A DNA stretch of 64,000 nucleotides, taken from contig CM044307.1 of assembly GCA_024291935.2 (NCBI GenBank), positions 100,011,461 through 100,075,460 of the forward strand. The letters run 5' to 3'. A program made the translations under genes and the position numbers. Below the pieces are notes generated by a model. The model was given only the letters and a program-made list of their open reading frames with translations, did no database searches and was not told the DNA's origin. Shown here in pieces: positions 1 to 9,200 of this stretch; the stretch's first letter is position 1, and each line of letters begins with the position of its first letter. Origin of the DNA: Okapia johnstoni. Lineage: Eukaryota; Chordata; Mammalia; Artiodactyla; Giraffidae.

Positions 1-198
1 CAGTGGTAAAGAATCCGCCTGCCAACCAGGAGATATGGGTTCAGTTCCCAGGTTGGAAAGATCCCCTGATGAAGGAAATGGCAACCCACTCCAGTATTCT
101 TGCCTGGGAAATCTCATGAACAGAGGAGCCTGGTGGACGACAGTCCATGGGGTCTCAGAGATGGACACAACTAAGTGACTAAACAGCAGCAGCAGCAA
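1..198 (+). mobile_element. Bov-tA SINE, cut by the window edge
   Basis: A tRNA-derived head is followed by a Bov-A body. The head contains a pol III B-box-like motif (GGTTCAGTTCC at 38-48). The Bov-A body carries the usual landmarks GGCAACCCACTCCAGTATTC and CAGTCCATGGGGTC, and the element ends in an AGC-rich tail near 180-198. The 5' end lies outside the window, so no left target-site duplication can be seen. Ruminant SINEs of this type are thought to be mobilised by BovB. Confidence 0.93.
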
Positions 199-904
199 AA
201 GTTTATTTCACTGTTCAAAACTGATACCATTTTTGTCTACTTATATTATTTTTTATTGCCTAAATAATCATAGAAACATGCATCATTTTTTAAAAATTAT
301 AGATAATTTATGAAATTTAGGTTCAAAACTTTGTGATTCCTATTACATGAACAAGCTATTTCAAAAGAGGCTTTCTTATTCTATTGCATTGTACTTTCTT
401 AAGTCTGGGTTTTCTCATATATGGATTCTTCTGACAGTGACAATATTATCCAAAAATTTGGGACTAATTACTTTGCTCAAAATAAACTTATTCTATAAAT
501 TACACCATATTTTTTTTTTACAATTTACTCCATTTGTTTATTTATAGACTCTTTTCTCATCAAAGTAGAAAGCCTCTTTTGTAAATTATAAAAGTTTTTA
601 TTGTGACTCAGCTATAACCTGGTTCATTTAGTTCTTGTTTACATGAAAAAGTTTGAACATGTTTACTTGATAATAATACAGAACCTTCATTATTGTAGTT
701 AATTTTTCATGATTTTTGTTGCCTTTTAATGAACGTTTGCATCTTTCACAATTTCTTACATTTTAAATAGATTTTCTAAAATGTTTACTATGTATATACT
801 TGTTCACATCTTAAATTTTTACTTGGTGCTCTAACATTTGTACTGATATAGAATTTAGCAAATTCCATAGTAACAGAGTATTAATTGAATTTTACAAGGA
901 GCTA
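199..904. other. AT-rich unassigned sequence
   Basis: No repeat, exon or RNA gene was recognised. The only open frames are short and of low-complexity composition (for example a 66-codon frame at 347-547), as expected by chance in AT-rich DNA. Confidence 0.5.
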
Positions 905-1012
905 GGCAACATGAAGACAGAGAGTTGATCTGTCTTATTTGCTCCTGTAAATTCGGACTTACAGAAGTGTCTAGCACAAAGTAGGTGCTCTATAAACATA
1001 TTGATATAAAAG
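905..1012 (+). repeat. Probable L2 LINE 3' end
   Basis: The order of motifs fits the L2 3' end: a divergent 'gactgtgagct..gaggacag' segment, then TGTCTTATTTGCT, then CTAGCACAAAGTAGGTGCTC followed by TATAAA. The copy is short and diverged, so the family call is from memory of the consensus. Confidence 0.5.
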
Positions 1013-1210
1013 AAGAGAAGAAAGAAGAGATAGACAAGAGAAAAAGAAAAATTAATTAATAAGACAGTTCTTGCCCTGAAGAGACTTGAGGCCAGATAAG
1101 GAAATAAATCATGTGCATAAAAAAACTATGATTAACAATCAATACAATGACTTGCATTCCAATATACCATAATTATCTGTGCTTTCAGCATTCAAGAATG
1201 GGAACCTTTA

Positions 1211-1282
1211 GGCTGTAGTGTTTTTAAATCTGAAATTGTGTTAACTTCTTGTTAAAAAGAGTAATAATGGCAGTAATGGTAA
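1211..1282 (+). repeat. Dispersed short repeat, copy A (partner at 9025-9095)
   Basis: About 72 bp aligns by eye at roughly 80% identity with 9025-9095 in the same orientation. Shared blocks include TAGTGTTTTTAAAT and GTGTTAACTT. Here the block lies outside any L1; its partner interrupts an L1 3' UTR. The last ~20 bp run into the start of a MIR-like segment. I could not name a family for the first 50 bp. Confidence 0.5.
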
Positions 1283-1470
1283 CATTAATACTAGTCAACC
1301 CAACAGGCTTATTAAGTGCTAACATTTCAAGTGAATTAATTTATCCAGTCCTCACAATAGCAATACTGAAGAATTATTATTTATTAAACATGTTTTTCTT
1401 TTAGATAAAGGAATTGAAAATTATAACTAGAAAGTTCTAAAATTAGAACCCAATGTCAACCAAAAAATAA
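1283..1470 (-). repeat. MIR SINE remnant
   Basis: Read on the minus strand this follows the MIR order. On the plus strand one sees 'TTATTAAGTGCTAACATTT', then 'AATTTATCCAGTCCTCACAA', an AT-rich stretch, then 'TTTTAGATAAAGGAATTGA', which correspond to the MIR 3' half. It is strongly diverged. Confidence 0.5.
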
Positions 1471-1594
1471 GACTGTGAAAGTACAATTCAGTCCTTTACT
1501 GTAAATATCACTCAAAAAAACCTTTTTTCATACAGGATTTGTTTTTTTATTTCAATTTTATCATTTTTTCTTAAATTGGATTTATAATAAAATA

Positions 1595-1888
1595 GTGAAA
1601 GTGTAAGTCTCTCAGTCGTGGCAGACTCTTTGGGAAAGTCCATGGAATTCTCCAGGCCAGAATACTGGAGTGGGTAGCCTTTCCCTTTTCCAGGGGATCT
1701 TCCCAACCCAGGGATCGAACCCAGGTCTCCCACATTTCAGGCGGATTCCTTACCAGCTGAGCCACAAGGGAAGCATAAGAATACTGGAGTGGTTAGCCTA
1801 TTGCTCTCTCCAGGGGATCTTCCTGACCCAGGAATCGAACTGGGGTCTCCTGCATTGCAGGTGGATTCTTAAGCTATCAGGGAAGCCC
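1595..1888 (-). mobile_element. Bov-tA2 (dimeric Bov-tA SINE)
   Basis: The minus-strand element begins at the right with a tRNA-like head (GGGCTTCCCTGATAGCTTAAG read in reverse), runs through a second tRNA-like unit, and ends at the left in Bov-A sequence with GTGAAAGTG. The two tRNA-like units span about 1777-1888 and 1690-1773. The two short antisense frames overlapping it are products of the SINE, not genes. No clear target-site duplication was found. Confidence 0.9.
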
Positions 1889-4205
1889 AAAAAGTGCCTG
1901 TCAGAAGTGGGATAAATAAAATAGTTATAAATAATTGTGACAATATAAATATTATTTCAAACTATTTAAAAGTTCAAACGTGTTTAATAGCACACATTTT
2001 TATTATGCTTCTTTGAATATTTTATTGAAAGAGTACCCTTTTGAAACCGGCAAGTAAAGAACATCTAAGAACATATTGGTTTTGTGCTGATTCAAACATT
2101 TTGTGTCTCTAGGTTTGTAACCTCGCCTATGAATTGTCTCTTTCTCATTCTTTCTCATTCTCTTTCCCTACTCTACTCGTACGTGGAAGAAAGTCTGCTA
2201 GAACTTGAGCTGTGCAGAGTAAAATGTTAATTTCTTGGCTTATTCAACCTAAGAATGATTGTGATATGCTTAAAGTTATTGTAATAAATTGTGGCTGTGA
2301 CTGAATCAATGCCATAAAATTAATTACATGTCTTTAGTCTCATATAATGCATTTATATACATATATATAATAAATATATATTCTTTCTGTATAAATCTGT
2401 TCTCCCAGTAGCTTTTACAAAATGGCACTTCAGATCAGAGTTCACCTAAATTCCCACAGTGGTTAAGCATTGCTAGTGGTGTTATTTTGTTGTCTAGTGA
2501 TCAGTATACCAGAAATAATGGTCAATAGTAGTTCATGGCGTAAAAGTATAGATGATGTGAACTATGGAAGTTTTAGCAAATCTTTAGACTAGATTCTTTT
2601 CCTAACTAAACTTATCTTATGAAGAGGTCCAAACCTCTTTTGAATAATTTAAAATCAAATTATATTAATTATAAAATCAAATCAAATCTTTTGAAAATAC
2701 ATTTATAAAAGAAAAAAACATATTCATTTGCAAAAGAGAAAAAGAAATATATTTATTTGTCTTCATTAACAAAGGAGTAGAGAAACTGAAGACAATCAAT
2801 TGAACAAAAACAAGTTGTTAAAATTCACATTGCAGTCTATGTTGAAATTTTCAAAAGAAAAAGATGAAAGCAGATGCATTGTTTTGTGGATTAAATCAAA
2901 CAAGAGGGCCAGTGCTTTCAAACTCCATTATTCTGATCAATTTACATAGAAGTATTATATAAAATTCTTTTTAGCTTTTATCCTATATTGATCAACATGG
3001 TAAAGAAATTATCCCTTGGCAGGGTTTTTTTTTTTTTTTTTTTTGGCTTTTAAAAAATCCAAATAAATTTTAATTCTAATAATAAAGAAAAAACTTGTTT
3101 TTCTAAGTATTTTATGCTATGTTAACATTCTATACTTAGAAGTAAATTGCTATGTTGGTTTAACTTGGACTATGTCATATAGCAAGGAAATATGTCGATA
3201 ATGAAAAAGGCACTTTTATTCACTGGACTGAGAATGAAAAGACACAAGTGACAGCATCCACTAAGCTACTAATAGGCTTGGACAGGTGAATCTCTATTTC
3301 TAAACATTTTATCAACATTTTATCACTGACTCCTTTAGAGAATCTGGTGAAAATGCACAAATACATAAATATCTGTAATTTTTTATAATATTTTAGGGGT
3401 TTGCAGTCCAACAGGTAATGAAATCAAGGACTAGATAATTCCTTAAGTCCTTTTGCATTCTATGTTTCTAATATAATTTGCAAACATTTTGTCTTGGTAT
3501 TTCTTTAATAGGGAAAAAATTTTGGTGCAGTTAAGAGCCTACGTCTCCCGTCTCCCCTATGTTTTGCTTTTGCACATCGCAAACAAGATTTTTCTCATGC
3601 AATTATCTTGCAGGGCATCTTGGCATAAGGACATTCAAATGTAATCATTCTTTACATTTTTATGTCTGGGGTAATTCTGCAGGTATATTGTCTATGATCT
3701 ATTTATATACAAAGTAAAAAATCTGAAGTAATGCATCATAAACTAGTCATTTATATTTTCTTTACCTAGATTCACTGAGCCATTTAACTTACACTGACTA
3801 CTGTAACATTAATTTTCCATACTAAAGCAGTACTCAAATTAACCTTTTTAAATTACGCTATAAAAAATCAACATAACGTAAGTAAAAATTAAAGACCTCA
3901 TAAACAGATAAACTTACGCAGTTTTTCTTGAAAAATTTCAGCTCAAGCACATTCCTTTAGATTATTTAAGCTATTTGGTATATTAAAACAGTTTGTATCT
4001 AACCCGGTGAGATTTATAGTACATGTGTTCCACGGAAGACAGTAATTGATAAATTAAACATCTCACTCTGTGGGAGAAGTCTATTAAAATTCCTAATTTA
4101 TTAGATTTTTTGTCCATAAGCCTTTATGAACTCATCTGTATCATAAAAATATAATCTTTTAATATTATAAAATTTAAAGTACATATATTTGTTAAATTCC
4201 TCTAA
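1889..4205. other. Unassigned sequence between two SINEs
   Basis: No gene or named repeat was recognised across 2.3 kb. It contains AT dinucleotide-rich sequence near 2345-2390 and a T20 run at 3025-3044. One 63-codon minus frame (3220-3411) has no recognisable domain. Diverged old repeats may be present below the level I can recognise. Confidence 0.45.
3025..3044. repeat. T20 homopolymer
   Basis: Twenty consecutive T. It could be the tail of an old minus-strand retroinsertion, but the sequence to its right does not match a SINE or L1 that I recognise. Confidence 0.85.
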
Positions 4206-4521
4206 AGTGAAAGTAAAATTCTTTCGGTCGTGTCCAACTCTTTGCGACTCCATGGACTATATAGTCCATGGAATTCCCCAGGTCAGAATACTGGAGTGGG
4301 TAACCTTTCCCTTTTCCAGGGGATCTTCTCAATGCAGGAATCGAACTCAGGTCTCCCGCATTGCAGGTGGATTCTTTACCAGCTGAACCACAGGGAAGCC
4401 CAAGAATACTGGAGCGGGTAGCCTCTCCCTTCTGCAGGGGATCTTCCAGGACCCAGGAATCGAACCAGGTTCTCCTGCATTACAGGTGGTTTCTATTCCA
4501 ACTGAGCTCTGAGGAAAGTCC
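4206..4521 (-). mobile_element. Bov-tA2 (dimeric Bov-tA SINE)
   Basis: Same arrangement as the copy at 1595-1888: a Bov-A body at the left (GTGAAAGTAAAATTC, then the ACTATATAGTCCATGGAATT segment), one tRNA-like unit ending near 4400 (CCACAGGGAAGCCC), and a second tRNA-like unit ending near 4521. The element reads right to left. Several short frames on both strands come from its repetitive sequence. Confidence 0.92.
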
Positions 4522-4807
4522 AAATAAGTTCCCATCAAATAAATAGCCCCAGAGAGTCTTTTATCTTTGTCTATCTCTAAATTGATAATAACTAAAAGGA
4601 TTTAGAATTTTGTGAAAATACCAAGAGAATTTGCTGAAAAATAATTGTGTCTAATCTTAAAATGATTGAACCGAATGTCTAAAAGAAGTACATTAAGACA
4701 AAATGCATTTTGCTTTCAAGTTAACTTACTCATCTTTTCTATTGATTTATTTTGCCAAATTGGTTTACTTACATGTTTTCCATAAGCTACAATTACAAAT
4801 GCTTTTC

Positions 4808-5800
4808 TTTAAATTGAAATATAGTTGACTTACAATGTTGTGTTAGTTTCTGGTGTATAGTAAGGTGATTCAGTTTGTGTGTGTGTGTATGTATATATAT
4901 ATATATATATACACACATATATTAATATATCCTTTTTCATATTCTTTTCCATTATGGTTTATTACAGACTAATGAATATAATTCCTTATGCTATACAGTA
5001 GGACCTTGTTATAATCTGTTTTATATATAGTACTTTGTACCTGCTAATCCAAAACTCTTAATTTATCCCTTCCCCACCTTCTTTGGTAAGTGTAAATTCA
5101 TTTTCTGTGTCTGAGTCTGTTTTTAGCTTTTAAAGAAGTTCATTCATATCATATTTTATGGTTCATATATAAGTGATATCATATGATATTTGTCTTTCTC
5201 TTTTTGACTTCACTTATTATCTCTAGGTCCATCCATGTTGCCACAAATGGCATAAGTTCCTTATTTTTCATAACTGTATAGTATTCCATTGTATATCTAT
5301 ATACTACGTATTTATCCATTCATTTGCTGATGGACCTTTAGGTTGCTTCCTTGTTGTCTTGACCATTATAAGTAGTGCTGCCATGAACATTGGAATGCCG
5401 GAATCTTTTCACTTTAGTGCTTTCTCCAGATATATGCCCAGTATATTGCCAGATCATATGGCAACTCTAGCTTTTTTAAGGAACCTCCATATTGCTTTTT
5501 GTATTGGCTGCACCAGTCTATGTTCCTACCAACAGTGTAGGAGTCCCTTTTCTCCAAATCCTCTCCAGCGTTTGTTATTTGTAGACTTTTTGATAATGGT
5601 CATGCTGACTGGCTTGAGATGATACCTCACTGTAGTTTTGATTTACATTTCTCTGATACTTAGCAAAGTTGAGTATCTTTTCATGTTTCTGTTGGTGCAT
5701 CTTTATGTTTTCTTGGGTATTCTGTCCAGTTTTCGATTGGGTTGCTTATTTGTTTGTTTTGTTACTGAATTGTACAAGCTGTTTTTATATTTACAAATAC
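4808..5800 (-). mobile_element. L1 LINE, 5'-truncated 3' part
   Basis: The left end is the reverse complement of an artiodactyl L1 3' terminus (TAGTTGACTTACAATGTTGTG). Moving right come landmarks of the end of ORF2 and the 3' region: TGACTTCACTTATTATCTCTAGGTCCATCCATGTTGCC (in part), ATTTATCCATTCATTTGCTGATGGAC, AGTGCTGCCATGAACATTGG, and a segment matching the ORF2 text around 'ATGAGATACCATCTCACACC' in reverse. The right boundary, near 5800, is approximate. The plus-strand frames at 5359-5838 are antisense noise. Confidence 0.88.
4875..4920. repeat. (TG)n(TA)n microsatellite inside L1
   Basis: A TG run changes into a TA run and then ACAC within the antisense L1 3' UTR. Artiodactyl L1 3' ends often carry such runs here. 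Confidence 0.85.
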
Positions 5801-5948
5801 TGTTTTTAATGATGAGTCACCAGGAGCAATGTTATTAGTCTAATAAATTACACTTTACCATGCAAAGTTGACCTCACAAGAGAGTAACTTTGGGATAAAA
5901 ATAATAGTAAATGATTGCTAGCATTGGGAGATAGTTTTCTAAATTAAC

Positions 5949-6130
5949 TATTCATTTGTAGATTCAGCATGTATTTGTTGAGCTACTGCTATATATAGTG
6001 GTAGCTAAATGATATTCTAGGTATCAGTGAACCAAACGAAAAAAAAAACCTAATTCTTACAGATTTTTGAAGAGGTGGTGGTGGTGAGAGGAAGAAACAA
6101 GCATGTATGTAATAAGTACTAGGAAGAAAA
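5949..6130 (+). repeat. Ancient mammalian repeat (5' portion), family not assigned
   Basis: The motif order is that of a common ancient element: TTCATT...ATTCAGCATGTATTTGTTGAG, a degenerate 'tgtgccaggcactgttctaggta' segment, then CAGTGAACCAAA. The same layout recurs at 13850-13990, 27090-27220, 48380-48770 and 56780-58075. I do not give a RepeatMasker name because I cannot confirm it. Confidence 0.45.
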
Positions 6131-6429
6131 ATACATTAATTAGAAGTTAACAGTACAAATATACCTAGACCTATTAAACATCAGCAAGTCAAAATTAATT
6201 TTTAAATCAATACAATAAATTTCACTCCTAAGAATAGGTAAAAGGAAAAATTTTTTTAATAGTAATAAACATCCCTAACTCAGTCTGTTATCCAAAGAGT
6301 AGCTAAAGGGGTTTGATGCTTCAGTGGCTTCCATGGATCTTCGCATCATGGACAGAGACTGCCCCATGCCTGCCTCCAGGCTTGACACTATCCGTGCCTC
6401 TCCATACTCAATGCATTACAACTGCATTG

Positions 6430-6760
6430 ACATTTTCTGTTGTCCTCATTCCTCAAACACATGAAGCTCCTTTCTGTGTCACAACTTAAGCATGTATTGT
6501 TCTACCTTGAATCTACCCCTTGACCCCACCCTACCTGCAAATCCAGCTAATTCCTAAATGTGATTTCTGCAAGGATGCCAACTCTACGTGAATTCCCCCT
6601 GCTCTCGCTTTCCCAGCATCTTTATCTTTTTGAAATTTATTACATTTCAAGTATGTATCATACATACTCTGTATATATGTTTTTATCATCTCTCTCTTTC
6701 ATTAGCCTGCAAGCTCTGTGGGCTGAGGTGTGGCGGGCACTAGAGGAAGCTGTTTTCTGC
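6430..6760 (+). repeat. Probable L2 LINE 3' region
   Basis: Pyrimidine-rich text with 'CCTACCTGCAAATCCAGCTAATTCC', 'CTTTCCCAGCATC', 'TTTATTACATTTCAAGTATG' and then 'GCCTGCAAGCTCTGTGGGCTGAGG' follows the L2 3' order (trade- and clinical-style text before 'gactgtgagctccttgagg'). It is diverged and assigned from memory. Confidence 0.5.
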
Positions 6761-7499
6761 TTTCCAATGAGCACTCACTCTCTTGCACCCTGCCTGACAT
6801 GAACAAGCATTTAGAAAATTGCTTCTAAGAGAAAGAATGAATTTCCATCAAAAGTGTCTTAGGTTTACAACACATGGTTTTATGTAACATTGTAAAGTAG
6901 GTTCTGATGGGAGTTGGTAATATCCTTTTAAACTATGTGACTGAGCTAAATGATTCTAGTTGAATCTTTTGTTTTTAAATCTGTGTTACACACTGTTCCT
7001 GCCCCAGACTCTGCTGGAAGTCTACTGCTTGCTTGTAGGCTCATAGTCCCAAAGACAGATGTTTTTTAATCTTTGCTATTTGGCTTCCAAAATGGGTATA
7101 TATTACTAACTCATATATTCTCACCAACATTTAGAAAATGACTCCAGGGGCTGTGAGAAATCAGATACTGTCTGGGACTTGTAGCCATGGGAGAGAGGTT
7201 TTAAATGCTTTCTGGCGAGAAAAGCCATTTTATGCTTGGAATCATTGTTGAAAAGAAGATGCAGTTGTGAAAAGCTACAATTAGGTGAACTAATAAATCA
7301 TTGCAGAGAACAATATAGATCTGGACTTTATTATTCCATCCCCTCACCTCACATGAGTGATGGGCACCCACGTCAATGTGCATAAACACACAGTAGTGTT
7401 TTCTACATCTTTCCACACGAGAACCTAGAATTATCCCCGAGGATGGGAAGAATCGTTTATTAATGCCTACCATATCCTAAATCTCCATTGTGGCACTTA
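6761..7499. other. Unassigned sequence
   Basis: No repeat or gene recognised. A 90-codon minus frame at 7201-7473 has no recognisable domain and no splice or codon context to support it. Confidence 0.45.
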
Positions 7500-7660
7500 A
7501 TCTATTTGTCGTAATAGTTTATATTCTCATCTGTCTTTCCAGTTCTTTCAGAGGCAAGAAAGTATTTTTTCCAATTTTTTATCCTGAGACATACCTGGCC
7601 AACAACAACAAAAAAAAATTGTCCACAGTAGACTTTCAATTAATATTTGTTAAATATAAT
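7500..7660 (+). repeat. Probable L2 LINE 3' end
   Basis: A short L2-like stretch: TCATCTGTCTTTCCAG, then a CAGAGGCAAGAAAG segment, then the terminal AGTAGACTTTCAATTAATATTTGTTAAAT. The terminal motif corresponds to the L2 'agtaggcgctcaataaatatttgttgaat' end. Confidence 0.5.
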
Positions 7661-8687
7661 GGGAACAGCCTGAGCTGAAGTCAACCTTCTCTTGCCTGTC
7701 TCAGTCAGGCAGAATGGAGCTCAGAAGCCACTCAAGGAGTTATGTTCTCTTATGAATCTTCTTTGCCTTGAAACCAACAACTAAGGTTTTCACAAGCCCA
7801 GGAAACCCTCCAAAAGTTTTCCAACATGGGTGTAAGACAGAACGATTCTGGTCCATCATTTGGCAAAGAGGGCTCCATTAGTTGGCAAAGAGGACTACTT
7901 AATAACGGCAGAGGAACTATAAAATGCTATTCAGAATATAAGGAAAGCTGTAGGGGATTGTGTATTCATTTAACTTGTAGTAGGAAAACTTGAATCCTCA
8001 AATAACAGGATGTTTCCGTGTTAGCTTTCTCCAGAGAACTGAAACTCTAACTGTAAAGAGAGCTGAACGGTCTGATAAGTATCAGAGCCGCTGGAATCAG
8101 CAGAACCTCCGTTCTTAATCGGAGCTACAAGATGCAGCTGATAATTTAAAGTTTCCCTGTGTGTGTCCACATTTGTGAATGAGTTCTGCTACTTTACTTT
8201 TGAGATTTCATATTCTAAAATCACTATTTAAAAATCTCAAAGGATTGAAAAGAAAGGAGGGAGGAGAAAAGGATAAAAGAAGCAGGGAAGGAAGGGAACT
8301 ATGAAAATATTTGATAGACCTCCTTCACAGCTCAAATGCTATTGTACGTGCAGAATTTGTGTCCTTCCTAAGGTAAATAGCAATGCCTTTCCTTTTTATT
8401 AGCATGGTTGCAGCTGCTGTTGCTTTCAAAGAGATTCACAGATCAAAATAGAGTCCGTTAGCTTTTCAACAGTTCTAAAAGGTGGGGGAACACTGCCAGA
8501 GAAGAATAGCACTCCAGTATCCTAACAAGGAGACTTGTTAGCAAAACAAAGTGTGAATTGCTTAGAGATAATTCCCCACAGGTGGTAATTCCTCTGGGTG
8601 CCTTCTGCGGCAGCACAGGCTATTTCTCCTCTACGGAGCAGTGCTATGAAACAGGCTATGTTGGAAGAAATAGGGGGAAAGTTGCTT
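7661..8687. other. Unassigned sequence
   Basis: About 1 kb with no recognised repeat or gene. It includes a purine-rich stretch near 8240-8300. A 94-codon plus frame from 8558 runs into the L1 at its right and is not credible as a gene. Confidence 0.45.
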
Positions 8688-8931
8688 TCTTTTCTTTTTT
8701 TTTAAATTGGAGTATAATCACTTTAGAAGGTTGTGTTAGTTTCTGCTGTACAACACGTGAATCAGCTATATGTATACATATATCCCTCGCTCTTTATCCT
8801 CCCTCCCACCCCCAACACCCACCCCCCAACCCACCCCTCTAGGTTATCAGAGAGCACCAAGTAAACCACCCATGCTATACAGCAGCTTCTCACTAGCTTT
8901 ATGCTTTACATATGGTAGTGTGTGTATGTAC

Positions 8932-8966
8932 ATAGATAGATAGATAGGTAGATAGATAGATAGATA
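8932..8966. repeat. (GATA)n microsatellite
   Basis: Tandem GATA with one GGTA interruption, within the L1 3' UTR. Probably length-polymorphic. Confidence 0.9.
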
Positions 8967-9024
8967 ATGTCAGTGCTACCCTCTCCACTTGTCTCACCCT
9001 CTTTTTTTCCCCCTGTGTCCACAA

Positions 9025-9095
9025 AGCTCTAGTGTTTTTAAATTTGAATCGTGTTAACTTGATATTAAAATGAATAATGATGTTAGTAATAGTAC
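9025..9095 (+). repeat. Dispersed short repeat, copy B (partner at 1211-1282)
   Basis: About 71 bp, same orientation and about 80% identical to 1211-1282. It sits inside the L1 3' UTR. CTCT occurs at both junctions (9027-9030 and 9096-9099), but this is too short to be sure of a target-site duplication. The core foreign part is about 66 bp (9030-9095). Confidence 0.5.
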
Positions 9096-9133
9096 TCTCT
9101 ACATCTGCATCTCTATCCCAGCCCTGAAAGTAG

Positions 9134-9200
9134 GAACACTCTTGGAGACATAAATCGCAGCAAGATCCTTTTTGACCCACCTTCTAGAATAATGAAAAAA
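9134..9200 (+). mobile_element. Short L1 ORF2 fragment in inverted orientation
   Basis: GACATAAATCGCAGCAAGATCC and GACCCACCTTCTAGAATAATG match sense L1 ORF2 text. They are plus-strand, opposite to the adjoining L1 3' UTR. An L1 3' end followed by an inverted 5' piece is the usual product of twin-primed (5'-inverted) L1 insertion. The junction at 9134 and the right end are approximate. Confidence 0.6.

Larger units (their letters stand above)
8688..9133 (-). mobile_element. L1 3' UTR (ruminant L1), interrupted
   Basis: The left end is the reverse complement of an L1 tail (T-run, then TTGGAGTATAATCACTTTAG). It continues through CTGCTGTACAACACGTGAATCAG, TATACAGCAGCTTCTCACTAG and CCCCCTGTGTCCACAAA to 9024. 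After a foreign block (9025-9095) the L1 text resumes with TCTCTACATCTGCATCTCTA to about 9133. In the ruminant consensus as I recall it, 'gtgtccacaa' and 'tctctacatctgcatc' are almost adjacent, so the block appears inserted. Confidence 0.82.
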
